DNA of 64,000 bases, taken from SB11 sp035906255 (GTDB lineage Bacteria > Bacteroidota > Bacteroidia > UBA8524). Positions 9,699-18,474 of this stretch are shown piece by piece. Every line of letters starts with the position of its first letter. The stretch's first letter is position 1. The DNA lies in contig JAMIFM010000023.1 in the NCBI GenBank assembly GCA_035906255.1, positions 1 through 64,000 on the forward strand, read 5' to 3'. The translations under genes were made by a program, and so were the position numbers. The notes beneath the pieces were generated by a model. It worked only from the letters and a program-made list of their open reading frames with translations, was not told where the DNA came from and searched no databases.

Positions 9699-9724
9699 AT
9701 TTCAGTACCCCCGCTCCCGTTTCG

Positions 9725-10021
9725 TTATACGAGAAACTTAAAGTACACTATCACAGCACCCCATAACATGGTGGATAGGATAATCCCACGCGGAGCCATT
9801 TCGTACTTAAAAAGATAAAAAAGGAAAAACGAGGCTAAATTTATTATTAACGATATACTAAGCAGCCGGGGCATTAACCCCAAGTAAATTGCTTCCTTTA
9901 TAAACTCAAGCGGTGGCAGTTCAGAGTAATGCCGCAAATATATCCCTGTATAAACAAACAGGGGCAAAAACAACCCCAAAATCCCACCTGCCCACATCTT
10001 ATCCAATTTTTGCTTCCACAT
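9725..10021 (-). CDS. Small membrane protein, function unknown
   Basis: A 98-residue protein with about three hydrophobic segments (residues about 11-28, 50-70 and 78-97) separated by charged loops. It looks like an inner membrane protein and I do not recognise the family. A perfect TATATTTG box read on the minus strand lies 4 nt before the ATG, which supports expression of this frame and predicts a leaderless transcript. It converges on porD. Confidence 0.65.
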   Translation of the reverse strand: MWKQKLDKMWAGGILGLFLPLFVYTGIYLRHYSELPPLEFIKEAIYLGLMPRLLSISLIINLASFFLFYLFKYEMAPRGIILSTMLWGAVIVYFKFLV

Positions 10022-10025
10022 ACTG

Positions 10026-10033
10026 CAAATATA
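10026..10033 (-). promoter_or_regulatory. -7 box TATATTTG
   Basis: Perfect TAnnTTTG on the minus strand, 4 nt before the start of the small membrane protein. Confidence 0.6.
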
Positions 10034-10217
10034 TACAATAGCAGTGCTTAGTGCTTAAAAGGTATTGTGGCATTACGGCTCATTATTTACAGCGCAAGTG
10101 TTGTTGATTAAATAATAATACCGCAGCTTATATAAATACTGTGGTTTAAAATATTTTACGGGGTGAAATTTCAGCTTATTTCAGTTTAATAAGTAGTTAT
10201 TTAATTTACGAAGAGTA

Positions 10218-10793
10218 ATGGACGGTACAGAAAATTACCCCGGAGAAATTTGGAAAGAAATCGAGTTTTCGGGATATCCTTCGCACCCTGTTTACGAGGT
10301 ATCTAATTACGGCCGTGTGAAAAGCTACGCATACAGTACAACAGGCAGGATGATAAAGGGCACATCTTCTGCCGGATATAAAGTTTTTAAAACCAAATTA
10401 CTTGATGTTGACGGTAATTTAAAAGACCAGAGTTTTCTTATACACCGCTTGGTAGCTCAGTATTTTCTGTCAAATGAAAATACGGGGAAACGTGCCTTTG
10501 TTATCCATAAAGACCACAATAAAGAAAATAATCACATAAATAACCTGCTGTGGGCCACACAAGATGAGGTGAATAAACACAATGCCACCAACCCCAATGT
10601 GATACGAAACAATATTGAAAACCGCAGTAAGGGTAATTATAAATTAAACGAGGCTAAAGTAAAGGTGATTAAAAAACAGGTGCTCAAAAATAAAACCCGA
10701 CCGCGCCTTATCGCCAAACAGTTTGGCATATCAGTAACCCAGCTAAACCGCATTATTAAGGGTGAAAACTGGGGGCAGGTGCAGGTTGATTAA
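10218..10793 (+). CDS. Free-standing NUMOD4/HNH homing-type endonuclease
   Basis: The 191-residue protein opens with a NUMOD4 motif (EIWKEIEFSGYPSHP then YEVSNYGRVKSY, residues about 10-36). An HNH core follows (FLIHRLVAQYFL, then FVIHKDHNKENNHINNLLWAT at about 96-116), and a C-terminal helix-turn-helix-like segment (RPRLIAKQFGISVTQLNRII) resembles the DNA-binding part of such enzymes. Proteins of this build cut DNA at specific sites and often spread as selfish genes or sit in phages. No intron, intein or phage gene is near, so this copy is free-standing. It lies in the gap where the usual porD-recN junction is broken. The target and present activity are unknown. Confidence 0.85.
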   Translation: MDGTENYPGEIWKEIEFSGYPSHPVYEVSNYGRVKSYAYSTTGRMIKGTSSAGYKVFKTKLLDVDGNLKDQSFLIHRLVAQYFLSNENTGKRAFVIHKDHNKENNHINNLLWATQDEVNKHNATNPNVIRNNIENRSKGNYKLNEAKVKVIKKQVLKNKTRPRLIAKQFGISVTQLNRIIKGENWGQVQVD

Positions 10794-10800
10794 TTAATAG

Positions 10801-11325
10801 TTATTTTCCTGCTGCGAATGACTTGCAAATTTTTGTGAAGAAGCCTGCGTATTTATCAAAATCACTTGCCTTTGCTGTGCAAGTAATCACATATCCCTTA
10901 TTGTCGATAATAAACAAGTAACTCAGTACTTTTAGGGTAAATCCGCCTGCTTTGTGGCTATAAATAACTGTACCTGCTTGTATGCCGCTTTTCACCTTAT
11001 CCATACCCACTGAATCTACTTTAACATTAGTCAGTACCGATTTTATCCCTTCAGCACTCAAATCCCTGTAGTGTTCTACCGTAATTCCTGTTAAATCCGT
11101 AGGATCAACCACCACGTTAATATTCTCTGAAAAATCATCGGCACTGCTTTCCCTTGGTGCAATGGCCATCATTATTATTTGCGGAGCGTAATTTTCGCTC
11201 AATTGCCACGTTTCAGGATAATCCACTGAAAAGTTTTCGGCCGTAGATTTATAGTGCTTGTATTTTTGTGCACTTGCAGCCAAAGCCGCTATCAAAAAAA
11301 ACAGTATAAACGTTATTTTTTTCAC
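10801..11325 (-). CDS. Exported PsbP-like protein
   Basis: The 174-residue protein has a cleavable signal peptide (MKKITFILFFLIAALAASAQ) and a single alpha/beta domain of the PsbP/DUF1795 type. Typical features are FSVDYPETWQL near residue 33 and a C-terminal DFDKYAGFFTKICKSF, which recalls the family ending in which a short helix closes the sheet. The function in Bacteroidota is not established. It starts 8 nt after the recN stop on the same strand, so the two are probably co-transcribed. Confidence 0.7.
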   Translation of the reverse strand: MKKITFILFFLIAALAASAQKYKHYKSTAENFSVDYPETWQLSENYAPQIIMMAIAPRESSADDFSENINVVVDPTDLTGITVEHYRDLSAEGIKSVLTNVKVDSVGMDKVKSGIQAGTVIYSHKAGGFTLKVLSYLFIIDNKGYVITCTAKASDFDKYAGFFTKICKSFAAGK

Positions 11326-11333
11326 TATAAAAA

Positions 11334-12998
11334 TTAGTTCATGGTTAATAATTCGCGTGCGCTTGCCCTTGCTGAGTCGCTGGGAGTATCCCCGCTAATC
11401 ATTTTTGCTATTTCCTCCACCCGCTCCGTTTCACTTAGCTGCTTCAATTGGGTTTCGGTAGTGTTGTTTTTCACTTCCTTATACACAAAAAAGTGTCGAT
11501 GCCCCGTACCTGCAATTTGCGGTAGGTGGGTAACGCTGATAACCTGATGGTTTTGTGCTAATGTTTTCATTACACGGCCTGTTTTTCCGGCTACCTCACC
11601 CGATATGCCTGTATCAATTTCATCAAAGATAAGGGTAGGTAGTTTCACATTATCAGCCACTAACGATTTTATAGCCAGCATAAGGCGCGAAAGTTCACCG
11701 CCTGATGCCACTTTATTAAGCGGTTGCAAGGCACTGCCCGGGTTTGATGAAAATAGAAAGTTTATCACATCCGCACCTGTTTCATTCAAATCACCATCAG
11801 GCAATGGGGTAATACCTACTTCAATTTTTGCGTTGGGCATACCTACTTGTGCTAATACCTGTGCCACATTTTGCTGTATGGGTTGCGCTTGGGCTTTTCG
11901 GTTACGGCTCAGTTCTTCCGCCATTTCTGCAAGTTGCTTGTTCAACAAATTGCACGTTTGGGTAAGTTGCTGTATCTCCTCATCCCTACCCCCTGCCGCA
12001 TCCAGCTTATCAGCCAATTGATGTTGTATTTCTATCAGTTGTGCCGTGGTTTCGCATTGGTGCTTTTTCAGCAGGTTATACAACATTTGTAAACGCTGAT
12101 TGATGTTATACAACCGTTCATCATCGGCCTGCACAGTATCGCTAATGGTGTTTAGCTCATTCGCAACGTCTTTCAACTCAATCAAGGTACTGTCGATGCG
12201 TTGTGCCAGTATTGCCAACCGTTCATCGTTTTTACCTGCACTTGCTACCAGTGTTTTGGCTTGGTTCAACAAATCAACCACCGGCATTTCACCTTCAGCC
12301 AGCAAATGGTAAGCATTCAGCGAGTTCTGGCGTATTTCTTCGGCGTGGCTCAACAACTCTTGTTCTTTCTCTAATTGTTCCAATTCGTCGGGCAGCAAAG
12401 TAGCATCGGCCAACTCGTTGTATAAAAAGGTTGAGTAATCAATATCACGTTTTGCAGCTTCGTCTTCGGCTTGCAATGCCTTTAGTTTTGACTCTGCCTG
12501 TTTATACGTGCGGAATATTTCTTTGTATTCTTTTAGCAGTGAAAAATGCCCTGCAGACGAATCTACCACCGATAACTGGAACGTTTTATCATTTAATCCC
12601 AATGTCTCGTGCTGACTGTGCACTAAAACAAGCTGATTGCCCAACTCTTTCAATACGGTAAGCTGAACAGGGGTATCGTTTATAAACGCCCTCGACTTGC
12701 CTGACTCGGTTATTTCACGACGGATAATCGTGGTATTGTCATAATCCAGTTCATTTTCTGCAAAAAACTCTTCTAAACCGTACCCTTTAATATCAAACAC
12801 CCCTTCAATCACACATTTCTCGTCCAAACTCCCTAATGATTTCACATCGGCACGGTCGCCCAAAATAAGCCCCAGTGCTCCCAGCAGAATTGATTTTCCG
12901 GCACCTGTTTCACCCGTTATAATATTCATTTGCGGATGAAACTGTGTGTTTAGATTTTTTATCAGTGCAAAATTTTGAACCTTAAGTTGCGCAAGCAT
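11334..12998 (-). CDS. recN: DNA repair protein RecN
   Basis: RecN is an SMC-like ATPase that acts early in double-strand break repair and holds DNA ends. The 554 residues carry the N-terminal ATP-binding part with Walker A (GETGAGKSILLGALGLILGD, about 29-48), a coiled-coil middle, and the C-terminal signature SGGELSRLMLAIK and Walker B LPTLIFDEIDTGISGEVAGK. This is a normal length for the family. The start is supported by a perfect TACCTTTG box 7 nt upstream. The usual neighbour porD is on the opposite strand, so the gene has been inverted or moved relative to the common order. Confidence 0.97.
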   Translation of the reverse strand: MLAQLKVQNFALIKNLNTQFHPQMNIITGETGAGKSILLGALGLILGDRADVKSLGSLDEKCVIEGVFDIKGYGLEEFFAENELDYDNTTIIRREITESGKSRAFINDTPVQLTVLKELGNQLVLVHSQHETLGLNDKTFQLSVVDSSAGHFSLLKEYKEIFRTYKQAESKLKALQAEDEAAKRDIDYSTFLYNELADATLLPDELEQLEKEQELLSHAEEIRQNSLNAYHLLAEGEMPVVDLLNQAKTLVASAGKNDERLAILAQRIDSTLIELKDVANELNTISDTVQADDERLYNINQRLQMLYNLLKKHQCETTAQLIEIQHQLADKLDAAGGRDEEIQQLTQTCNLLNKQLAEMAEELSRNRKAQAQPIQQNVAQVLAQVGMPNAKIEVGITPLPDGDLNETGADVINFLFSSNPGSALQPLNKVASGGELSRLMLAIKSLVADNVKLPTLIFDEIDTGISGEVAGKTGRVMKTLAQNHQVISVTHLPQIAGTGHRHFFVYKEVKNNTTETQLKQLSETERVEEIAKMISGDTPSDSARASARELLTMN

Positions 12999-13005
12999 AC
13001 AGCCC

Positions 13006-13013
13006 CAAAGGTA
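13006..13013 (-). promoter_or_regulatory. -7 box TACCTTTG of recN
   Basis: Perfect TAnnTTTG on the minus strand, 7 nt before the recN ATG; the mRNA should have almost no leader. Confidence 0.7.
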
Positions 13014-13136
13014 ATAATTTGCGTTGGGTTGGTTTTAAAAGTTTTGTATTACCGCACTGCCCGTTTGGTGCACAAAAAAGGCAGCTTTATCACTATATTG
13101 GTGGTGGTTTTATGCTAAAAACACCAGTTTTGCGCC

Positions 13137-14138
13137 ATGCTAAAAGGCTATAACATCAAAACGGGGATACTATTCTCAGCCTCAATAGCTGCGCTTGCCA
13201 CCGTGCCGCGACTCATACGTTTTGATTTTGACAACGTAAATATTGGTTTTGAGAGCTTTTTATTCTTGTTTATCAATCTGTTTGGCAATTGGCTCACCCA
13301 CCATTTTGTACTGCAAAAACCGGGCTCTAAAAGAATCTTTTTAACAGGGGGGATTGCCATTATAAGCGGCTTAATTTTTACGCTTATTTTTACTTACCTG
13401 TACAAGCTGGTTGCTACATTACCATTGGGTATTCTGCTTTCAAGGGAAATGAATACCCAACAACTCACAAGCATTTATTTTTTCCGCTCGTTACTCATCA
13501 GTGCCTTTACCTATTTTGTTGTGTATTATTTTAAAATGCAGTTTGCCCTGCAACAATCAAAACTTGAGAACGAATACCTGAAACAAGAAAGTTTGAAGGC
13601 TGAACTGGCATCACTCAGGCAACAGATAAGCCCGCATTTTTTGTTTAACTCGTTAAGTAACCTTTCATCGCTCTCGGTAGAAAACAATGTGAAAGAGTAC
13701 ATCATTAAATTATCAGATGTGTACCGCTATGTGTTGCAGTTTCAGGAACAAAACGAGGTATTGCTTGAGCAAGAATTGAGTTTTATCAACTCATACATCT
13801 ATATTCTCCAATCGAGGTTTGAAGAGGGGGTTTCGTTTACAATTAACATCAGCCCGCAAGCCCGAAACAGCAAAATATTACCGCTGGCTATACAATTGTT
13901 GGTTGAAAATGCTGTGAAACATAATGTGTTATCATACAATAAGCCCTTGCAAATAAGCATTTACGATACCGATGGTTATATAGCCGTTGAAAACAGCTAC
14001 AAACCTAAAGAAACTCTTGAAAAAGGCTCAGGTATAGGGCTAAATAACCTTTGCCAACGTTACCGCTTGTTTGCAGGTAAGGAGGTGATAATTGAGCATA
14101 CTCCAACCTTGTTTAAAGTATTAGTCCCCCTTTTATAA
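13137..14138 (+). CDS. LytS-type sensor histidine kinase
   Basis: The 333 residues start with about four membrane segments (about 8-25, 40-58, 70-90 and 113-133), followed by a short coiled coil. The His_kinase domain has the phosphoacceptor His167 in LRQQISPHFLFNSLSNLSSL. The ATPase part shows LVENAVKHN (about 263-271) and GSGIGLNNLCQRY (about 303). There is no separate periplasmic sensor domain, so the signal is probably sensed in the membrane. Its stop overlaps the start of the response regulator (TAATG at 14136-14140), so the two are made together as a two-component pair. Confidence 0.92.
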   Translation: MLKGYNIKTGILFSASIAALATVPRLIRFDFDNVNIGFESFLFLFINLFGNWLTHHFVLQKPGSKRIFLTGGIAIISGLIFTLIFTYLYKLVATLPLGILLSREMNTQQLTSIYFFRSLLISAFTYFVVYYFKMQFALQQSKLENEYLKQESLKAELASLRQQISPHFLFNSLSNLSSLSVENNVKEYIIKLSDVYRYVLQFQEQNEVLLEQELSFINSYIYILQSRFEEGVSFTINISPQARNSKILPLAIQLLVENAVKHNVLSYNKPLQISIYDTDGYIAVENSYKPKETLEKGSGIGLNNLCQRYRLFAGKEVIIEHTPTLFKVLVPLL

Positions 14139-14911
14139 TGAAAGTACTGATAATTGAGGATGAGCGAAAGCCCGCGCAAGAACTAAAACAGTTGCTGTTA
14201 CAATTACGGCCTGAGTGGCAGGTGCTTGATATACTACCCGGTGCTGAGGATGCAATTGAATGGTTTGCAGTAAACCCAATGCCCGATTTGATTTTTAGCG
14301 ATATACAACTGGCTGATGCTACCAGTTTCAGAATTTTTGAACAGGTGAAACCCGCCTGCCCCATTATTTTTTGCACTGCTTACGATGAGTACGCTATTAA
14401 AGCCTTTGAAACTAATGGTATTGATTACCTGCTAAAACCTATTGACAGTGCTAAACTTGAAAAATCGTTGGAGAAACTAACCCGCTTTGAAACCATGTTC
14501 GGTACTGACAATCCTGCGGGGTATGATTTAATTTCACAACTGATTGGTAAAATGAAGGCGGGGAGTAACAAAACCCTTTTGGTGCATTACAAAGAGAAGA
14601 TTATCCCCTTAAAATATAGCGAGGTAGCCTATTTTTATTACCAACAAGGCATTGTTATTACTAAACTGCACACCGGCCAGCAATACTTTCTGGCAAAAAC
14701 TATTGACGAGTTGGAAAACCTTGCTAACCCTGATGATTTTTTCAGAGCCAACAGACAATACCTGCTCAACCGGAATGCAATAAAATCGGCAGAACGGTTT
14801 TTCGGTCGCAAACTGGTAGCCCACCTACACGTTGAATTGCCCGAACCCATTGTGGTAAGTAAGGCCAAATCGGGGGCTTTTTTGCTTTGGCTTGAGGGTA
14901 TAAACGGTTAA
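14138..14911 (+). CDS. LytTR-family response regulator
   Basis: The 257 residues have a receiver domain (about 1-120) with acidic pocket IIEDER, phosphoacceptor Asp55 in LIFSDIQL, and Lys104 in GIDYLLKPI. A C-terminal LytTR DNA-binding domain (about 150-250) contains the family motif DDFFRANRQYLLNRNAIKS. LytTR domains bind direct repeats through loops rather than a helix-turn-helix. It is coupled to the upstream kinase. The barrel and lipoprotein genes 80 nt downstream are candidate targets, but they have their own promoter box. Confidence 0.94.
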   Translation: MKVLIIEDERKPAQELKQLLLQLRPEWQVLDILPGAEDAIEWFAVNPMPDLIFSDIQLADATSFRIFEQVKPACPIIFCTAYDEYAIKAFETNGIDYLLKPIDSAKLEKSLEKLTRFETMFGTDNPAGYDLISQLIGKMKAGSNKTLLVHYKEKIIPLKYSEVAYFYYQQGIVITKLHTGQQYFLAKTIDELENLANPDDFFRANRQYLLNRNAIKSAERFFGRKLVAHLHVELPEPIVVSKAKSGAFLLWLEGING

Positions 14912-14978
14912 TTGTCATTACAACGGCTACATTGTCCGCTTCAATCTTAAAACAATCATCTGTCAAGTATTGCATTGA

Positions 14979-14986
14979 TAGTTTTG
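14979..14986 (+). promoter_or_regulatory. -7 box TAGTTTTG
   Basis: Perfect TAnnTTTG, 6 nt before the ATG at 14993. It fixes that ATG as the start rather than the upstream one at 14975. Confidence 0.65.
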
Positions 14987-14992
14987 CATTGT

Positions 14993-16351
14993 ATGAAAAC
15001 AATACGATTGCTGCTATTAGTAATTGCCGGATTAATGGCCGGACGGGTGATTGTGTTTGCCCAAACTGCCGATACTACTCAAAAGCAGCCAAAATTCAGG
15101 TTTGATGTGAGCGGCGGTTTTTATCATCAAATGAGCGCAGGCAGCAAACCCCAAGTGATACTTCCCGAATACCTGAAAAAACGCAGACCGCAAGAACCCC
15201 ACCTTACAGATATTTGGGGCTTGCACGAGGGCGAATTACCTGATAGCCCTTTGGGACACGGAGCATCGTATTTTGCTTTTCATACATGGGCTTATATTAC
15301 ACCCTCATTGTTGTTATACGGTTCTTTTACTGCCGACCATCGAGGGTTTTCGTTTGCGCCCTATAACACACTTGCAATAGCTTTTTTAGCTCGATACCAT
15401 GCAGCCTACAACAAAACAGTATCACCATTAAACGGTGCTGACAGTTTGAAAATTAATGCCCGCATAGGCACTCACGAAAACTACCGCAACAACGAGGGAC
15501 TTACATTGTATAACATGGACGTACAAGCCCTTGAAGGTAGCCTGCAATGGCGCAAGCTGGCTGTGAGTGCTGAGCGGATAACCGATTTACAATTTGGTAT
15601 TGGATTGAATATTGACGGGGTGGTTGATTACAAGGTCGGTTTTAAAGACTTAAAGTTGAATAAAAATTGGAAAGCAGAAGTTGGGATTGGCCGTCAAAAA
15701 TATGAGAGCAGGCCTGATGCCGACGGAGTTAAATACTTTACAACTGCCTTGTTTAATAAAAATACCCGTTGGTATGCCGAGGCAGGATACCGCAACAGCG
15801 GGTTAGACGTTGGTGAATCACTTAATATTGCTTTTTTAGCTGGAGTAAGGGGAGAAATAAGCCGTAAAAACACCACACTACGTTACAGTGCCGAATACCG
15901 CTATTACGGTGGCGGGTTCAACTATAGCCTGCGCAACGAAATCAATACCCATTACCGCGATACTGCAAAAGGGCCGGGGCTGAACTACATTGGCAATAAT
16001 GTATATCCGCTAAGTTTCCTTAACCGCCCCTTTAGCCAATGGGCAGTTTTTACTGAATATGATAAGCATTGGGTAAGTGGTTTCTCATTCATTGCACAAC
16101 TGAAACAAGTACTTTATAAAAAAATTTATTTGCTTGCTGAAATCGACTACAACCTAATAAGGGCGCAGGGAGAAGTCCCTTTTGCATACCCTTTTTACAA
16201 AATTGGCGGAATGGTAGAAGCCGCGAAAGGTACCTGTTTGGTTGTCAGCATTACAAATAAAACCATGAATTTGGATAAACATTATACTACCTACTATTTG
16301 ATAGATAAACCTGTGTTACAGTTTGAATTACGCAGAGACATAAACCTATGA
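14993..16351 (+). CDS. Probable outer membrane beta-barrel protein, function unknown
   Basis: From the ATG at 14993 the protein has 452 residues with a signal peptide (MKTIRLLLLVIAGLMAGRV to FAQ). The mature part alternates polar and hydrophobic residues and is rich in Tyr, Trp and Asn (for example YSAEYRYYGGGFNYSL), as expected for a beta-barrel of many strands. Its last residues form an amphipathic strand. Family membership is uncertain; a Bacteroidota OM barrel such as DUF6850 is possible. Its stop overlaps the start of the next gene (ATGA), so a barrel and a surface or periplasmic lipoprotein are made as a pair. The LytTR regulator gene lies 80 nt upstream. Confidence 0.7.
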   Translation: MKTIRLLLLVIAGLMAGRVIVFAQTADTTQKQPKFRFDVSGGFYHQMSAGSKPQVILPEYLKKRRPQEPHLTDIWGLHEGELPDSPLGHGASYFAFHTWAYITPSLLLYGSFTADHRGFSFAPYNTLAIAFLARYHAAYNKTVSPLNGADSLKINARIGTHENYRNNEGLTLYNMDVQALEGSLQWRKLAVSAERITDLQFGIGLNIDGVVDYKVGFKDLKLNKNWKAEVGIGRQKYESRPDADGVKYFTTALFNKNTRWYAEAGYRNSGLDVGESLNIAFLAGVRGEISRKNTTLRYSAEYRYYGGGFNYSLRNEINTHYRDTAKGPGLNYIGNNVYPLSFLNRPFSQWAVFTEYDKHWVSGFSFIAQLKQVLYKKIYLLAEIDYNLIRAQGEVPFAYPFYKIGGMVEAAKGTCLVVSITNKTMNLDKHYTTYYLIDKPVLQFELRRDINL

Positions 16352-17379
16352 AAACGAAAAAACTCCTTTTAGTAGCATTTGCAATAAGCTGTTTACTGCA
16401 AACGGCTTGCAAAACCGACGATAAAATGCCTGAACCTAATCGGTGCGGCGACCCTGCTGTGCAGGTGTATACCAGCAATAAATATGATTTTTTGTTTGAC
16501 AATAACGCTACCCAACTGATTGCGGGTGAGATAACAGGACGCATTTCTAACAGTGCGGGGAATGCACTTTGGTTTGTAAACAATGCCGTTGTAAGTTCAC
16601 CTTCGGGCCCTCAAACTATTGCCAACTGTTTGGTGGTAGAAAATAATATGAAAGCACAAATGGTGTACAGGGGAGCCTCAAGCACCCCTATTGATTTACT
16701 TAGCCCGCCCAGCAGCAATATGTGGTACAGCATTAATGCCGGACAGTATTACAACGGCACTATAGAACTTGTTGTATCGTTGTGGGAACGCACCGGTAGC
16801 GGAATTTTTGATTTTACCCACCGAGGGGTTGACGTAGTAGTATTGGATTCTGTTACTTATGCTGTTATTAGACAAGTTAGTGTTTGCTACTCCGATGTTT
16901 TGTTTGGTTCTACCCTACTGCAAACCGATAATCACATATACATATACGGAGCACGTAATAATGGTTTTGGCAAGGAGTCGTATGTGGCTCGTGTGAGTGG
17001 GGGCAGCTTACAGCAAACGTGGAAGTTTTGCGAAGAAGGAAACTGGCTGGATGATATTGCCCACGCAAAACCCATACAAAACAATGTAAACGATTATTAT
17101 ACTGTATTTAACCATGAGGGGATATACTACATGGTGAGCCAAACGCCAGCTTTTGGGCAGGAAATTGCTTTGTACAGCAGTACATCTCCTTTTGGCGGGT
17201 GGAAGTTTGAGAAGTATTTATATTGTCGCAATACTTCTGACGGTTTAAACTCCATCAATACAAAGGTGTTGGGCTTAACGGGTGAATCGTTATTGTGCGC
17301 CCAGCAATTAATTGATAAAAACCTGCAAGACCTTTCGCCCAAAAAACCTGAATTTATTGAACTGAAAAACTGGAAATAG
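16348..17379 (+). CDS. Lipoprotein, possibly a DUF4185/DUF5005-like beta-propeller
   Basis: The 343 residues start with a lipoprotein signal (MKTKKLLLVAFAISCLLQTAC, lipobox Cys21). The rest has repeated beta-rich segments with features seen in glycosidase-like five-bladed propellers: SGSGIFDFTHRG-like turns, DNHIYIYGARNNGFGKESYVARV, and EGIYYMVSQTPAFGQEIALY followed by SPFGGWKFEKYLY. This suggests carbohydrate binding or cleavage at the cell surface, but I see no certain catalytic residues. Translation is coupled to the preceding barrel gene, and a strong terminator follows. Confidence 0.6.
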   Translation: MKTKKLLLVAFAISCLLQTACKTDDKMPEPNRCGDPAVQVYTSNKYDFLFDNNATQLIAGEITGRISNSAGNALWFVNNAVVSSPSGPQTIANCLVVENNMKAQMVYRGASSTPIDLLSPPSSNMWYSINAGQYYNGTIELVVSLWERTGSGIFDFTHRGVDVVVLDSVTYAVIRQVSVCYSDVLFGSTLLQTDNHIYIYGARNNGFGKESYVARVSGGSLQQTWKFCEEGNWLDDIAHAKPIQNNVNDYYTVFNHEGIYYMVSQTPAFGQEIALYSSTSPFGGWKFEKYLYCRNTSDGLNSINTKVLGLTGESLLCAQQLIDKNLQDLSPKKPEFIELKNWK

Positions 17380-17396
17380 AAAACTAATTACGCTTT

Positions 17397-17429
17397 GGGG
17401 GCAAAACAGGACGTTTTGCCCCCTTTTTT
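17397..17429 (+). terminator. Strong intrinsic terminator
   Basis: GGGGGCAAAAC (17397-17407) pairs perfectly with GTTTTGCCCCC (17413-17423) around a 5-nt loop and is followed by six T. It ends the barrel-lipoprotein unit. Confidence 0.93.
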
Positions 17430-17477
17430 ATGCGCTTGTTTTTGCCTTTAGCCACCTTTGACTAAATAATACAACGT

Positions 17478-17891
17478 ATGAAAACACAGTTGATTAAAAT
17501 TAATTTGGTGATGCTGGTACTGTTTTTAGAAGTGTTGTCGGCAAATTTAATAGGAGCTGTAAAAGCACACAGTTCTTTTATACCAACCGATACTGCCGAC
17601 GACATTGTGGGTGAGTGGATGGATGATGAAAAAAGTAAGCGGATAAAAATAACCAAAAACGGTACAGTGTACGAGGGCACAATTACTAATGCAACTAAAA
17701 CCGAACTTATCGGGAAAAAGATTATTACAGGATTAGTGTATGCCGAAGGGGTTTATACAGGAAAAATATACTTGCCTAAACGCGATACTTACCTTGATTG
17801 TATGGCAACGATGAAAGATAAAAACACGTTGATATTGAAAGGTTCAGCGGGGTTTGTAGCAAAAGAAACAACGTGGACAAGGCTTAAATAG
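17478..17891 (+). CDS. DUF2147 family exported protein
   Basis: The 137 residues have an N-terminal signal-like hydrophobic segment (about 6-27) followed by a DUF2147 domain. Its signatures are DIVGEWMDDEKSKRIKI, the YEGTI strand, IGKKIITGL, and the closing TTWTRLK. The fold is a small lipocalin-like barrel, and the function is unknown. A near-match promoter (CACCTTTG) lies about 17 nt upstream. It converges on the gene at 17898. Confidence 0.8.
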   Translation: MKTQLIKINLVMLVLFLEVLSANLIGAVKAHSSFIPTDTADDIVGEWMDDEKSKRIKITKNGTVYEGTITNATKTELIGKKIITGLVYAEGVYTGKIYLPKRDTYLDCMATMKDKNTLILKGSAGFVAKETTWTRLK

Positions 17892-17897
17892 CCCCTG

Positions 17898-18446
17898 TTA
17901 ATACTCAGGGCGTTTCAATATCTCGGCATATATAATCGCCTTACGGGGGTCAAAATCTTCAAACAACACGTGTTTTTCAATTTTTGTATCCTCGTGAGGT
18001 TTTGCAGCATCATGGTTCATCAAACTATGCAATTCTTTACCCTTCTGCATTGATTCTACCGATTTTTGGTCGTAATTATCAAAAGCCATCGCATATTCAG
18101 GTCGCTTATAGCTTTCGTGCTTTGCTTCCACCTGTTTAATATCCTCTTCGCTATAATCTACTCTGCGGGTGTATTGTTCTTCGTAGCGGCTGTATTTTTC
18201 ATCCCCTGCATATTCATCATAACTTTCATAACTTGGGGTTTGGGGTTTCACAGGTTGGTAGGTCTCAAAAGGCGGCGTGTTGCGCGGCTCTTCCTTTTTA
18301 CCCATAAACCGCTCCGCCATGCGGCGTATTTCCTCCTCAAGGTCAGCTTCATTAGGCGCATTCTCCTTCTCTTGGTTTTTCTTTTTCCAAGCACTCGATA
18401 TAATCGATAAAATAATTAAGATTGCGAGGTAGATGAGGTTGTCCAT
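17898..18446 (-). CDS. Membrane-anchored acidic protein, function unknown
   Basis: An N-terminal membrane segment (DNLIYLAILIILSIISSAW) is followed by a long hydrophilic, charged and Tyr-rich region of low complexity (residues about 25-160). The frame opens at 18458 (MGYRMDN); I prefer the ATG at 18446 because it puts the membrane segment at the very start. The gene is divergent to folK with only about 28 nt between, so the promoters must overlap. I do not recognise the family. Confidence 0.7.
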   Translation of the reverse strand: MDNLIYLAILIILSIISSAWKKKNQEKENAPNEADLEEEIRRMAERFMGKKEEPRNTPPFETYQPVKPQTPSYESYDEYAGDEKYSRYEEQYTRRVDYSEEDIKQVEAKHESYKRPEYAMAFDNYDQKSVESMQKGKELHSLMNHDAAKPHEDTKIEKHVLFEDFDPRKAIIYAEILKRPEY

Positions 18447-18474
18447 ACGGTAGCCCAAAAATACGAGATATAAC

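Noticed and set aside
11605..12092. Plus-strand frames within recN
   Set aside because: Antisense shadows of recN with no recognisable features.
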